Assembly: GCA_002104905.1 (NCBI GenBank)
Contig: MCFE01000005.1
Span: 215,784-279,783, forward strand
DNA length: 64,000 nt
Reading direction: 5' to 3'
Origin: Basidiobolus meristosporus CBS 931.73
Lineage: Eukaryota > Basidiobolomycota > Basidiobolomycetes > Basidiobolales > Basidiobolaceae
Shown here: positions 1 through 11,505 of the stretch, one piece after another
Layout of the letters: every line of letters begins with the position of its first letter
Position numbering within the stretch: position 1 is the first letter of the stretch
Program-made: the position numbers and the translations under genes
Notes under the pieces: generated by a model
What the model saw: the letters and a program-made list of their open reading frames with translations, nothing else
Told to the model about the DNA's origin: nothing
Database searches by the model: none

Positions 1-543
1 AAGGGGCTCTCGCCGTACGACGCAATGTGGACCGAGGCTGTCGGGAATCTGATCATCTCGTTAATGGGTACAGTGCCAGGCTATTGGTTCACCGTATTCC
101 TTATCGAGCGCATGGGTCGTATTAAGATTCAGTTGATGGGCTTCGCCTGTCTGACCATCATCTTCATCATTCTCTCCGCTGGGTTCTATAAGATTCGCGA
201 TACTGCGGTGGCGCTATTTATTGCCCTTTTCACACTTGCCCAATTCTTCTTCAACTTCGGCCCCAACACCACGACCTTTGTTCTCCCCTCTGAGGTATTT
301 CCCACCCGGTTCCGCTCCACTGCTCACGGGATCTCTGCCGCTTCCGGTAAGCTTGGAGCAATCATTGCTACATTTGGGTTCAACCAGCTGGTTGAGATTG
401 GTGGCAAGGATGGGGATCATGCTTTCCTTCCCCAGACTCTTGGCATCTTTGCTGGGATCATGTTCCTTGGACTCCTGTCAACCTTCTGGGTTCCTGAAAC
501 CAAGGGCAAATCTCTGGAGGAAATCTCCGGTGAAAACAATTAG
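1..543 (+). CDS. PHO84: Pho84-type phosphate:H+ symporter, C-terminal part
   Basis: The reading frame is open from base 1, so the 5' part of the gene lies outside the window; about 180 residues are visible. They form the last transmembrane segments of a major facilitator carrier. Seen: FGPNTTTF, then PSEVFPTRFRSTAHGISAASG, then the closing PETKGKSLEEI motif. This block is typical of the fungal high-affinity inorganic phosphate transporter family (Pho84), which brings phosphate into the cell with protons. The stop codon is TAA at 541-543 and no intron interrupts this part. A different substrate within the phosphate:H+ symporter family is possible, but the HGISAASGK block argues for phosphate. 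Confidence 0.88.
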   Translation, partial: KGLSPYDAMWTEAVGNLIISLMGTVPGYWFTVFLIERMGRIKIQLMGFACLTIIFIILSAGFYKIRDTAVALFIALFTLAQFFFNFGPNTTTFVLPSEVFPTRFRSTAHGISAASGKLGAIIATFGFNQLVEIGGKDGDHAFLPQTLGIFAGIMFLGLLSTFWVPETKGKSLEEISGENN

Positions 544-2067
544 AACACCTATACAATATCTAGTCTATCCACAAACATTTTCCAATAAACATACAAGCAA
601 TGATCCGATTGTATGGCATTAAGTGCTGTGAAGATTTGATCCTCGATATGGTCGGGTTGCCTTGTGGTTACTTCAATACTTCACAACTCATCAGAATATG
701 GCATCTGGACAGCCAAAATTTGATGGGTTGCACCAAGACTTGGACAGTATTAGTGCTGGTCGCCTGTGAAACATTGGCATTTGTCGTACCAATGTAGCTC
801 ACCCATTAACATCTATATAAAACGTAACGTCGTCAAATGGAATCAGGCCACTTACTACAGCAGATCTGGACGAATGTAAACCCCATCATTCATGATAGCA
901 CCCACAGATTCAAACAGCACAACAGTCCATCATCACTGCCCCTCTTGAAATCAACCAAAAAGTAAACCATCATTAATCACCATTCCGATTTACGTGATGA
1001 TTTCCGCTAGGAATGTAAGTTTCAATTCTTCCAAGAAGATCAGCCACCCATATATAGCACCGGCGACAAAGTGATTATGGTCGAATACCAGTACGTGGAT
1101 GTTCCATTCGGCATCCACCCACTCGCCCAGAAATGTTGAGCCTGTCTGATTCATGCACATTCATTATTTTACTTCAGATTTCCGCGGCTCTTGGTTAGAT
1201 TTCCCCCCCCCCGGAAACTCTGGTTGGCATGGTTGGGATCAGAAAGCTGCGTGCCAAACAGAAATCAGGATAAGTTGATGTAAGCGGCATACGTATTTGA
1301 AACACCGATATTTATTTGGGATACAGCTGGCGTTCAGCAACAGTAAACAAGCTAACTAACTGCATTAGTGCAGCAGGAACATCTGGCTCAACAGTCAGTT
1401 GAGCAATTGTGCAGCAGGAATAGTCTGGTTCAACAGTCAATTGGGTAGTTGGGTTCTACCAACCAGCGGGGCTTATCATCGAAACTTCAGGGGCATCTCT
1501 CATGATTACAACAAATGTGTCCGTGTTTGTACCTGTGACGCTAGTAAAGCGAGTCGATCTTACGGTACGTCATCCAAATTGTCAGCGGAGAGAAGGTAAC
1601 TTCGCTAGAAAACGGCCACCTAACTGCATCCAACTTGTATGGTTGGTTGCATATCACATGGCCACCATGGCTTCCAAGTGATACAACTCTGCTAGTTGAG
1701 GCGCAATTGTCATGCATCCCAAGATTTAGATGACCGAAGGGCCCTTAATTTCGAGAGTGAACCCCACCATTGGACCAATCCCAAAAATGGAAAGGGCTCA
1801 TCTAAGCAAAGAAGAAATTTCCATAAAAGAAGCTTTGTTCACTCATCGCACACGATACGTGTTAATTTAGCTGCATCTACTCCTATTTGCCAACCTCTTT
1901 CTGAAACTTCACCGCAAGTTTCATCGAATAGCTACCCATTAAGAGGCTCAACAATTCCGGAGTGCATTCTCCTAGATAGAGCAACCAACTCGACCGGCCA
2001 CTAACTTCGTTCGCCCTTCAGCGGTACCCGCCCAACCATAATACTGTAACATATCTTCGTAGTAAGG
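544..2067. other. intergenic, no gene recognised
   Basis: This 1.5-kb spacer separates the transporter stop from the lipase start. The short open frames at 1399-1599 and 1696-2004 show no recognisable motif. A C-run lies near 1203-1212 and an imperfect 41-bp duplication at 1368-1450. It presumably carries the lipase promoter, but I see no defined element. Confidence 0.5.
1368..1450. repeat. imperfect 41-bp tandem duplication
   Basis: Two adjacent units begin with GTGCAGCAGGAA at 1368 and 1409. They share a CTGG(C/T)TCAACAGTCA core and differ by a few substitutions. The unit length is about 41 bp. No function is visible. Confidence 0.7.
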
Positions 2068-4599
2068 ATGATTGAGGAATTTGTGGATACCCAGTTCCCT
2101 TCCACTTATTATAATCCCATCACCCCGACAACCTTGCTTAACCCTGAGGTTGCCTCGTTGATTACCACTGTTTCCACGGCTACTCGGATTTCCTTGAGGC
2201 TTGCCTCCATCATAACCGAGGCTATCTTCGAGTCTCTAAAATACAGCACTGCCACGTCGATGGATTTAAGTAAGCGGGCTTTAATTTCCGCCATCTCGGC
2301 AGCCAAAACCTTACATTCATCCAAGCTGCTCGGAAGCAATGAGATACGGGATTCTATCAGGTACGTACGAGCCTGTCTTGCTAATGTGGGAATGGGAACT
2401 AACCTTCAGTTCAGTCAAGCTTATTACAAAGCTCTTGATGGGTACACCAGCCTGGGCATTTACCTCATCAATAACACCTTCAGTCTGGCGGAGCTGTTTA
2501 TTCATACCGGGTTTCATTTGACCTCGAAGACCGTCAAGACCGGCATCAGCGTACGTACCGGCTTATTTCACTAGACATTTTACTTGAGATTCACCCTTTG
2601 TTTGTGTTTGTAGGCTGCTGAAGAGTCGGTACGTATCATCGACGGACTGTTCGGTTCCACCGATACTTCACGTGCCTTGGCAGCAATCGTCGCCTTGGTG
2701 AAGCGGGAGGTTTATGAAGACGAGGACTTTCACTTGGCAAAGTTGGGAAACATCGTTGTCCTTAGGGCCATCACGAAAGCAATGGTCGCGTTTGCTTGTT
2801 TGCAAAGCGTCACCCATATAAGATCCTCTAGTACGGTCAGGCTTGTCTTGATGTATGAGAACACAGTAAGTGTGGAAGGTCAGGCACTTACGAGGACTCG
2901 AAAGCGTAATTGCACTGGTCATGGATGGCCTAGAAAGTCCTCGGGCAAAGAGCTCAAACTTGAGTCGGCCACCTCCACTTACATCGCTCAGGAAACGACG
3001 GTCAGGGATTTTTCTTGGGAGTACGACTCCACTGTAAGCATGGAGCAAAATCGTTCAACTTCCCATGAATCCCTCGACTCCGGGGAAAACACCGCCAACT
3101 TCAACCCACAATCTAAAACCAACAAGGGCCACGCAGAGGAAAACGACTTGAAGCGAAGCAGTAGTTTCTACAAAGTGTTCCAAACCATTAACCACCGGGT
3201 GACACATCGTAAAAGCATCACCTTCAATGGAGAGTCCAAAAGCAACGACGATCCCGTGGGCCATGAGTCTAGGCCAGATCCACACAACCTGGCCGACCCA
3301 GAAACCAACCGCCAGATCCTCTCCTACTCCTGCGACTGCGGAAAAGAACATGCAGACAGCAACAGTGCTGGTGGATTCGCGATTCAAAATTTCCCGCAAA
3401 GACCGTTGATCAGAAACGTGTCAAGGTTCATTCGGTACGCTTCGGCGTCGTACGGCAAGAATTTCATGAAAATCCTTGGGATCGGTGTTTTGGATGACAT
3501 TTTACATCAGGACTCTAAGTACCATCCCAACCACTACGCATTCGCCAAGCACACCTCGCTTCCATTGGAGTCTATTCTGCTCTCGTCCTTCACCAACGTC
3601 TCATCCTTGAGCTCGCATCGACTCCATAATTTGGTTCACTACGTGGCCGTAGATCACTCCATCAATGCCATCGTGTTGACCTGCCGTGGTACACTCGGGT
3701 TGTCGGACGTGCTTACCGATTTGACATGCGACTATGCGGAGATGCATGTTTGGGGGAAACGGCATCTAGCGCACGCGGGAATGTTGCAAAGCGCCCGGAT
3801 ACTGGCATCGGTCAGAAGTGAAGTCCATCGAACCATTCTTCAGGCTTTGATCGACCATCCCAATTACGGCTTGGTGTTGTGTGGCCACTCATTGGGAGGT
3901 GGTGTTGCTGCACTCTTGTCTATACTGTGGTCAGTCAAGGTACCGTCACACTCATTAATCGAGGAGAATTGCTTTGTGACATCCTCGGGATCTGGGTTGC
4001 CACCTGGCCGCGTGGTTCACTGCTTCACCTACGGCTCGCCATGCGTGGTGTCCCTCAATCTCTCCAAGGAGTGCTCGGGGTTGGTGACCAGTATCGTCAA
4101 TCACTATGATATTGTCCCTTGCCTCAGTCTTGGCTTGCTAAAAGACTTCAAGAACGTGGCAATGTCCCTGTACGAAGAAGGGCAGATTGCGGACCAGATC
4201 ATCTCCAGTGTCCTTGGAATCCATACTGGAGACAGTATTTACTCGAATATCAGTCGGAAAAACTCGGATCCTTTGGCAGGGGATCCGGACAGAGATTGGT
4301 TTTGGAGTCTGATCAAAACCATGCGCGCAGATATGTCTTCCGAAAAGCTCTACCCACCTGGAGTCCTGTACTTGCTAGATACAAAGCCCACCTTGGATGT
4401 TGGTCCATCCCAACCGGCTATCCCAGCCACCAGAGTAACGATGCATCGTTGCGAAAACGTGGAGGATCGTTTTTCGGAGATCTTGTTTTCCAAATCTATG
4501 TTATTAGATCATTCGCCTCGCAGTTATGAAGATACCATTGCCCTGTTGGTTCGTGGTCTAGGTGAGCTAAACACCGACCCTACTGAGATCCTTCGGTGA
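2068..4599 (+). CDS. class 3 lipase, sn1-diacylglycerol-lipase-like
   Basis: Two exons, 2068-2550 and 2614-4599, joined in phase 0 across a 63-nt GT-AG intron, give about 822 residues. The alpha/beta-hydrolase core is in the C-terminal half. It has the nucleophile elbow GHSLGGGVA (Ser near residue 586), a probable catalytic Asp in NHYDIVP (about 659) and a probable His in LLDHSPRSYED (about 794). This order and the LDHSPRSYE tail are typical of the fungal/animal DAG-lipase-like class 3 family, which hydrolyses acyl chains of diacylglycerol or related lipids at membranes. The N-terminal 200 residues are helical and Ser/Thr-rich, as in other fungal members. A short in-frame stretch near 2860-2905 starts with GTAAGT and could be an extra intron. 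A non-coding or short upstream exon cannot be excluded. Confidence 0.8.
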
Positions 4600-4986
4600 A
4601 GCTTGGATAGTCGCAACTCCATTTTTGTAGCTTAGCCTATCTCTCCATGAGACATTATATATATATAACCGAGTGCATTCATCACACCAAACGAATAATC
4701 CCTTGGAATGCACACATGTTAATATGATTCTGGATGTCCTGTCTATATCCAACATCTCACTGTACTAACAACACATACTCTTGGGGTGGATTTCTCCTGA
4801 TATTCAGTAAACAACTTGCAAACCCTATTGAAGTTCATGATTTGGTTCTGTTATATATTGCCATTGTGTATGCTTATGTATGGTAATCATCGTAACAGGG
4901 TTTATACAGTAGCTCAGTGGTTCGTGTATGCGATTCCGACCATTGTGAGAATAGATATGGAAGTGGGTACTTTGTAGATTTCTGCT
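4600..4986. other. convergent 3' spacer
   Basis: The convergent ends of the lipase (+) and Dicer (-) are separated by 387 bp of AT-rich DNA with a short TA run near 4660. I see no gene here. A tRNA-like AGCTCAGTGG at 4911 does not fold into a tRNA. Confidence 0.5.
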
Positions 4987-7900
4987 TCAGGAAAGATTCT
5001 TGTCAACTCCATTAGTCTGCCTTCTCTTTGGGCAGATGCAAACCCTTTCAAGGTAGCTGGGATTTGCGGTAAGAACCTTCATGGCTAATAAGGCTGCTTC
5101 TTTTCTCGCCATTCGTACCACCACGCCAGTACCGCTTGCCACCAAAGTATCGTGAATAAAGATTTCGCACTTCTGCGAGTTGAAACTTTCGTCCTTGATC
5201 GTGGCGTTTCTAGATGATTCAAGAAGTGAATAAGCCTTCCGGACAAACCTGAAAATCGAGCAAACTCACCTTAGAGTTAACATCGTGCACCCCAGCTTCT
5301 GAACCATGATGGTCAGTTGGACCACCGGATGTATCTCTACTATATCCGGCCGGATATCCTTCTCAAGGATGGGCTTGATATGTTGCTCGAATATGGCTTG
5401 TACTGCGGACATCTCGAATCCTGAATCAACAAACACTGCCCCGAAGAGAGACTCCATCAGATCTGCAACCGCTTTCGGTGGATTGAGTTTGAGCCAGTAT
5501 TGGTGAGGCTGGTTTTGCTTGGTCTGCTGCATCTTCTCCATCTGATCTATGAACTCCATAAGGTTGGAGGATAACGCGCTTGATGAATGGATCAAATGCT
5601 GATGCAAACCAAGGGAATGGGAAATGAACGAGAGGAAATTGTTGCTCACGGATGCCCCCTTGAGCTCGGTGATGTTAGCTGGTTTAAGGCCCGGATATCT
5701 TTCAAATAGGTAGCTGACTACCAAAAAGTCCAACACCGCATCTCCAAGGAACTCCAGCCTTTGATAACATGAGGTGTTGGGGTTAGGACAAGATGGGTGA
5801 GTGAAAGCCTCATATAAAAGCCGTTTGTTCCGAAAGTTGTAGTTGATCGAGCTTTCAATTGCCTCGATGTCTAGATAAAGAAACTCGGCTTCATCACAGG
5901 TGGGACTAGGAGAAATGGCATTGTTTAGTGTAGCAAATTCTTTCCAATGCTTTATCTCTGGAAATGGTATCATCATCTTGATAGCACAATCTAGCGCAGA
6001 CTCCACTCCTTGTGATAAGTAACAAGCTCCTAGACTAGCCTCCACAATGTCAGCCAACGTTTTGTCTGAAAGACTATGCTTAAAAGAGCGCCCCGATTCA
6101 AGAGGCTCATCTTCCATGGTGAAGTTCGGCGGTAGCCAATGCTTTCTGTTGAACGGAGTTGAGGTTACGTATCTGTAAAGCTCCAACTTGACTGCATTAC
6201 GGTACAGTGCAGAATTCGATATGCTTTTTATTCGTCGGATGTGTAATTGGCCTTCTTGCTTGAATGGAAGTATGAGATACATACGAATACTAACGCAGAG
6301 CTTGAGGAAAGAATCCCCAAGAATCTCGAGACGCTCGTAATTCGTATCCAAATTGGCTGACGGAATCGAAAATGCCTCCATGAATAGCATGTCGTCCACA
6401 TCGAGATTTAGGTTTTCCTTTAACTCTCGCACCAACAGGATCGACTCGATTCGCGTTAGGACGGATGGAAGGAACATGGCAGCACGGTAGAGACTGGCCG
6501 AGATTGATAGCTTGCTTGCGAACTCCGGGATGATGTAGTTGTAAGAGGTTTGTTTGACCTTAGGTGTTGCAGTAATAATGGGACTGAGGAAATTCAATGC
6601 TTTGGGAACCTCTTCCACTTCAAAAATTGGCTGTTTCCAGTCAATGATAGTTTTTTTACATTTCTTCTCGAAAAAGTCAGCAATGTGAGAGCACTCCGAT
6701 GCTTCTATTGGGACACTTTGGCTGGGGGAAATTTTGGACTCTGGGGAAAGATCCCAACGGACACTCTTCAAGAAATAGCGCCTTTGGTAATCGTACTCGT
6801 CCACGATAATGATGTCGCGATCAACGTTGTGATTAATCGGTAGCAGTTCACTTGATGCACCTGTGTAAGCTTCATCCCAATCTATGCTTGAGGGGTCCGC
6901 TACGCTCGAAGGTGCAATGAAATATTGAAAATCTGCTGAGGAATGCCATATTTTTTTGCGGACCAGAGACGAAAATAGATTTGATGTATACTTCGCTAAA
7001 CACTCGATCTGGCCTTCACTGAGCTTGACCGGCTCATTGTCGCAATTGATGTGCACGCATTGCGGGGCCCCTTTGACGTAAATATTGAAAGGTGGTACAG
7101 TGAGCGGCTTTCCCCGAGTGATAATACTGAAGGATCTTAACTCTTCACTTGAGGCATTATTTACCCTCACCACGGACTTGTAGAACAGACTATTGTTGCT
7201 CGATGGCTGATATATGCTCCAGAAATCGGAAGCTTTTCCGGGATAGTCCTGCCTAGATTTGCCAGATCCCTCGTTACCCTGAATCTCCTCATCATCACCC
7301 TCGTCGCCATCATCTATATTTTGGTTTGCTGGTAACAAACGATTATCCAAAGCCCCCAATTCGTGCAACCGAATGCAAGCCTTCAAAGCAGCCGATTGCT
7401 TTGCTAGTCGTTTCGATGGGGAAAAATCGCCAGTAACCTCCTTGACTGGCGACTCCCGGGGTAGTATAAGCCTGCACACAAAGCCGTTTCCTTCACCAGA
7501 TATTTGGAATATGGGCGTCGAGTTGGAGTATGAATCTTTCAGCAAAAGAGAGCAAAAGTAATGGATCAAGGCCACTGAAGAATTTAGAGAACAAACGGCC
7601 CCGGTCTCAGGACTAACGTACATGGTTTGCCTAGACTCTATCTCAGCGGCACATGTCTCTGAGACTGTAATTTTAGCTTTTGAGTTCTCCAGACACCAGC
7701 TCTTCATCTCTTCCTCAGCCGTCCGTATCTCATAATATAGTTTTCCCTGTTTGACATTCCCCCTCTCCAACATAAGGATATATTTGGAGTTCTTCTGGCG
7801 TGCACGTCCGCGAGATTGAATATAGCTAGTGAGGTTGTGAAAGAAATCAAACCTACAAGGTCGGATTAATTGACATTAATCATTGGGATTGCATAATCTT

Positions 7901-9417
7901 ACTGGCGAGTACCTTATCACCAAATTGCATGGCTGGATATCTAAGCCCTCCTCTGCTACGCTGGTTGCAATGAGTAAGTTTAGCTCCCCACATCTAAAAT
8001 CCTCGATGGTCTGATTCTGTTCTTTGAACTTCATTCGGATATCACCACGTTCAGAGTTACCATGACCAATAAGGATCCCAGGCCTCAAAAACCCAAACCC
8101 AGGGGTCTCACTAATCAACCTGTTTAAAGCGTACGCCGTGAATCTTTTCTCAACGAAAATGATGCCGCAAAAGGTTTGAGGTGACTTCTCATAGAAACGC
8201 AAGAGTTCGATGAGCTTAAGCACCTTGGGCGACATGAACTCGGGAGATAATTTTAATTCATCACGCCGATGTGCCTCCAGAATCCTAAATGATTTCGTGA
8301 TGACCAATTGCTCAAACTCTGCTTTGATATTTGGGTTCATTTGTAGAGAACGGCCAAGCTTTTCTTGGGTAGTGGTTAACATATACTCCCATATCTGATC
8401 TGAGCACCAGGGGCCTAGCTCATGCAGCACCAGGTCTGCAACGCCAAACGCCTTCTCCAAAAGCTTGGTATTTAGATCCTCTTTAAACGACTGGTAGAGT
8501 GGTGTGTGTTCGTAATTAGGGGATTCGTTGTATTTTATAAAATACTCCTTGGGTCGACTAATGAAATTCTGTATCTCTGTTTCGTCAACCGTAATTATCG
8601 TGCTCGCTAAGTTCGCCTCCAAAGAACTACTCATACAACGGTTACCTTCGGAACAATGCCCCTTCTTACCAAAAAATAGAGATACCTTGCACTAAAGCTC
8701 ACTCCCGTTTTGGAACTATTGGGTGAGGCGGTCATTCCGAATATCCTGGGGCGCTCGTTTCGTGAGGAGCGATCGTAAAATTCTCTCATTATTAAGTTGT
8801 ATGGATGTTGCTTTTTCGCATGGTGACATTCATCGAACACTAATAGATTTATCTGTGCAACAACAAAAAGCCGCAACCGGTAAGTAAGAGTGCGTGTCTT
8901 TTAGCTATAAGTACGTAAATACTTTTTTCATGGAAATGAAACCGTGTCGTAAGACATTCAGCAGCACCTGAGCAGTCATGACCATAACCTCAGTATCAAG
9001 AAATTCCTGCTTCCACTTCTCCGTATTCCAACTATCTGACTTTAACTCGCCGCAATATTGTTTTACTTTGACAGATAGATTGTCGGCCAGCACCGCTGCT
9101 TGCTGTGTCACCAACGGAACCAAATTCACCAAAAAAACCGTGATCCTTTTCTGTTGACTGGCATTACCAAACCAAGCTCATGGCGATTGCGCAAACTGCT
9201 AATAGAAAGCACTTACATCTTCGTTTAGCCGACGATATTCTTGTTCTGTCTGAAGCATATGCTTTATGATTAATACTGATATCAGAGTTTTGCCTGTTCC
9301 CGTGTCAAGGACCGCAATCACATTTCTGGACAAAGCCCCTTGAAATATATCGAGTTGGTACTGGCGTGGCTTGAAGACGAGCCCATCTTGAGACGTGGCG
9401 ACTTCCTCTGAAGACAT
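4987..9417 (-). CDS. DCL1: Dicer, double-strand-RNA-specific RNase III/helicase
   Basis: Six exons (9217-9417, 8923-9150, 8686-8852, 7913-8626, 5270-7852, 4987-5209) keep frame and give about 1371 residues. The intron sizes are 59-70 nt. Domain order: DExD/H helicase (DTGTGKT motif I; DECHH box; MTASP), helicase C ([20 protein letters not shown]), Dicer dimerisation domain (about 475-560), then RNase IIIa ([10 protein letters not shown] with [11 protein letters not shown]). RNase IIIb follows ([13 protein letters not shown] with [13 protein letters not shown]), then a C-terminal dsRNA-binding domain completed only by the last exon. Both RNase III acidic clusters look intact. No clear PAZ domain is visible, as in many fungal Dicers. 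It should cut long dsRNA into small RNAs for silencing. The start at 9417 is the first ATG before the helicase; the frame stays open upstream, so the start is likely but not certain. It is divergent from PFDN5. Confidence 0.93.
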
Positions 9418-9740
9418 GCCAACTTGAGAAGTCACCAATATCGTAAGTTGGGCATTGACAAGGGTTGAAGCAGCCAATATAGCTAATATCAACACAATCA
9501 CTGATTGTTAATTCAGACGATATCTTTGATGGAGAAACATACAATCAGAGAGATAAATTAATCATCTTTTGACATGCATTGAAGGACAAAGAGTGCATGT
9601 AGCCATGAATTGGTAGTTTGTTCGATTGAAATTGAATCTCGATATGCAAGATCCAGGCTATTTTTTTACTTTTTTTCAAATGCCTAAGTTTCTCTACATA
9701 TCCAAACTACCCAAGCTCCGCTGGTAAAGTGAGGGAAATC
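9418..9740. promoter_or_regulatory. divergent promoter, Dicer / PFDN5
   Basis: This 323-bp gap lies between two start codons facing away from each other. It must hold both promoters. A T-run lies near 9661-9675. I see no canonical TATA box on either side. Confidence 0.45.
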
Positions 9741-10556
9741 ATGTCAGGTGCCAAAACGCAAACAGTAGATTTGGAGGATCTTCCTTTACAATCACTTCAG
9801 CAAGTCAAGAGCCAGCTTGAGGAGGTATCTGCAACTATCTCGGTCGTCCGTGCTCTCACCTTCATCTTTTAACCAACCACCTGATTGTCGTAACCAAAAG
9901 GAACTTTCCCAACTTACCTCTTCGTACTCGCAACTCAAGCAAGCCCAATCCACATTCAGAGATTGTAAGGAGTGTGTAGAAACCTTGAAGCCTGAAAACT
10001 CGGGTACGACAATTACCAGCGAACGATGCCCCCGATCGGGACTAATTCTCTCATTACAACAGGAAAAACCATCCTCATCCCCTTGACCAACTCTATATCC
10101 TTTTTTACTGATAATTAGGAGAGCGGGATTCTCTATCTCCATATAGGGTTTATTATTCACCTTAATTCGCAACTTACCTCTATGTTCCAGGAACTCTCGG
10201 AAATGTTTCAAACGTAATTATCGATGTGGGAACTGGATACTACGTTGAGAAGGTAGGCATCAACCCGAAATGAATCCCTTCACACACCACGGCTCATATG
10301 TTTGATTCTTTCAGTCCACCCAAGATGCCCATAGCTTCTATCAGGGCAAGGTTGATTACCTCCAAAACAACCTCGACAAACTCCAGGAAACCGTCACAGG
10401 CAAACAAAACAACCTGCGAGGTATTGTCATCTAATCCAGCCCACTCAGGCCTAGCATTCACATCCTTTTCCTTTTTCTTTCACAGTGCTTGTTGATGTCA
10501 TGAATTCCAAAATATCCAAGCTTCAAGCCGAAAAGGAAGCTACCAAATCCTCTTGA
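9741..10556 (+). CDS. PFDN5: prefoldin subunit 5 (alpha class)
   Basis: Six exons: 9741-9824, 9901-10003, 10063-10094, 10178-10252, 10315-10420 and 10486-10556. They give 156 residues, the family length. The protein has an N-terminal coiled coil (LPLQSLQQVKSQLEEEL), the beta-hairpin core TILIPLTNSLYVPGTLGN and VIIDVGTGYYVEK, then a C-terminal coiled coil. These are hallmarks of the alpha-type prefoldin subunit 5, which helps deliver unfolded actin and tubulin to the chaperonin CCT in the cytosol. The third intron is AT-AC and carries U12 signals (separate entry). Removing it is required to restore NSLYVPG, which supports the model strongly. Confidence 0.93.
10095..10177 (+). other. U12-type AT-AC intron in PFDN5
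   Basis: This 83-nt intron starts ATATCCTTTT and ends CTTAC. A branch-site-like ACCTTAATT places the branch A near 10165, 12 nt from the 3' splice site. The sequence contains no GT donor that would rejoin the conserved LTNS and LYVPG. Splicing here gives LTNSLYVPGTLGN in frame. The three signals match the minor (U12-dependent) spliceosome consensus. Confidence 0.9.
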
Positions 10557-10882
10557 GAATTTATTAGCATGGAATAAACAATTCAGTTCAAACCAGATTC
10601 CACCCATTTTGTTAGCATTTTAAGCAAGAAAACAAACCAGGCTTAGGATTCCAATGGCCGAGAAAAATCATTTCGATCACTGTGGCATGGGGCCAATCAG
10701 GAATCCCGATGCCGCTCCCCCTTGCAAAACGAAGGGAATCAACGGATTCCGAATGGAAAGGAATTTTTTTTTCGGAAATCTAGCCATAGGGGTGGAATAA
10801 AGTACACGACGTTGTTGAGAGATTTCTTCCTCTTTTCCTAGTTTTTGAGTTCCTTCGTGGTTCAAGGTTTGAGACAAGAAAA
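10557..10882. promoter_or_regulatory. eS24 upstream region
   Basis: A 326-bp spacer between the PFDN5 stop and the ribosomal protein start. It must contain the eS24 promoter. A short T/A run is at 10768-10775. No specific ribosomal-gene motif is recognised. Confidence 0.4.
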
Positions 10883-11349
10883 ATGGTTAGTAGTGTTCAT
10901 CGATATAGATTCCCCATGCATCCTTCCCAACTAACCTCCTCTCTACCATCCAGGCCGACGCCACCGTTACTATTCGTACTCGCAAATTCTTGACCAACCG
11001 ACTCTTGCAACGCAAGCAGTTCGTTGTTGACATCTTGCACCCTGGTAAGGCCAACATCAGCAAGGATGAGCTCCGCGAGAAGCTCGCCAAGATGTACAAA
11101 TCCGATAAGGAGAACGTCTTCTGCTTCGGTTTCCGTACCGTTTTCGGTGGAGGTAAATCTACCGGCTTCGCTTTGATCTACGACTCCTTGGACTCCGCCA
11201 AGAAGTTCGAGCCTAAGTACCGCCTTGTTCGTCACGGCCTTGGCGAGCACGGTATCACCTCCCGTAAGCAACGTAAGGAACGTAAGAACCGTCTCAAGAA
11301 GTTCCGTGGTACCGCCAAGACCAAGGGACCTAAGACCAAGTCTGAATAA
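10883..11349 (+). CDS. RPS24: 40S ribosomal protein eS24
   Basis: Exon 1 contains only the ATG (10883-10885). A 68-nt GT-AG intron follows and exon 2 is 10954-11349, giving 132 residues. Seen: [12 protein letters not shown] at the start, the central [20 protein letters not shown] and [20 protein letters not shown], and a basic tail [15 protein letters not shown]. This is the highly conserved eS24 of the small ribosomal subunit. A first exon holding just the start codon is common in ribosomal protein genes. Codon use is more C/G-ending than in neighbours (AAG, GGT, CGT), as expected for high expression. Confidence 0.97.
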
Positions 11350-11505
11350 ATGTTTCCTTGATGACCAATGGGGACTCTTCCATGTTGAAGTATTATTAAT
11401 CACGCGGAACCATTGTTTGTTCATACTTTACTCAAAAATAAATTGTCAAGTAACCATCAACCGGTGTTGCTCTAATTGTTTGTTCTTTATTTGACAGTAA
11501 AATGA

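Noticed and set aside
4907-4955. tRNA-like AGCTCAGTGG motif
   Set aside because: No acceptor stem, anticodon loop or T-arm pairs around it.
5249-5269. 21-nt micro-intron at the end of Dicer
   Set aside because: A 60-nt GT-AG intron ending at 5210 restores a full dsRNA-binding domain, so the longer intron is preferred.
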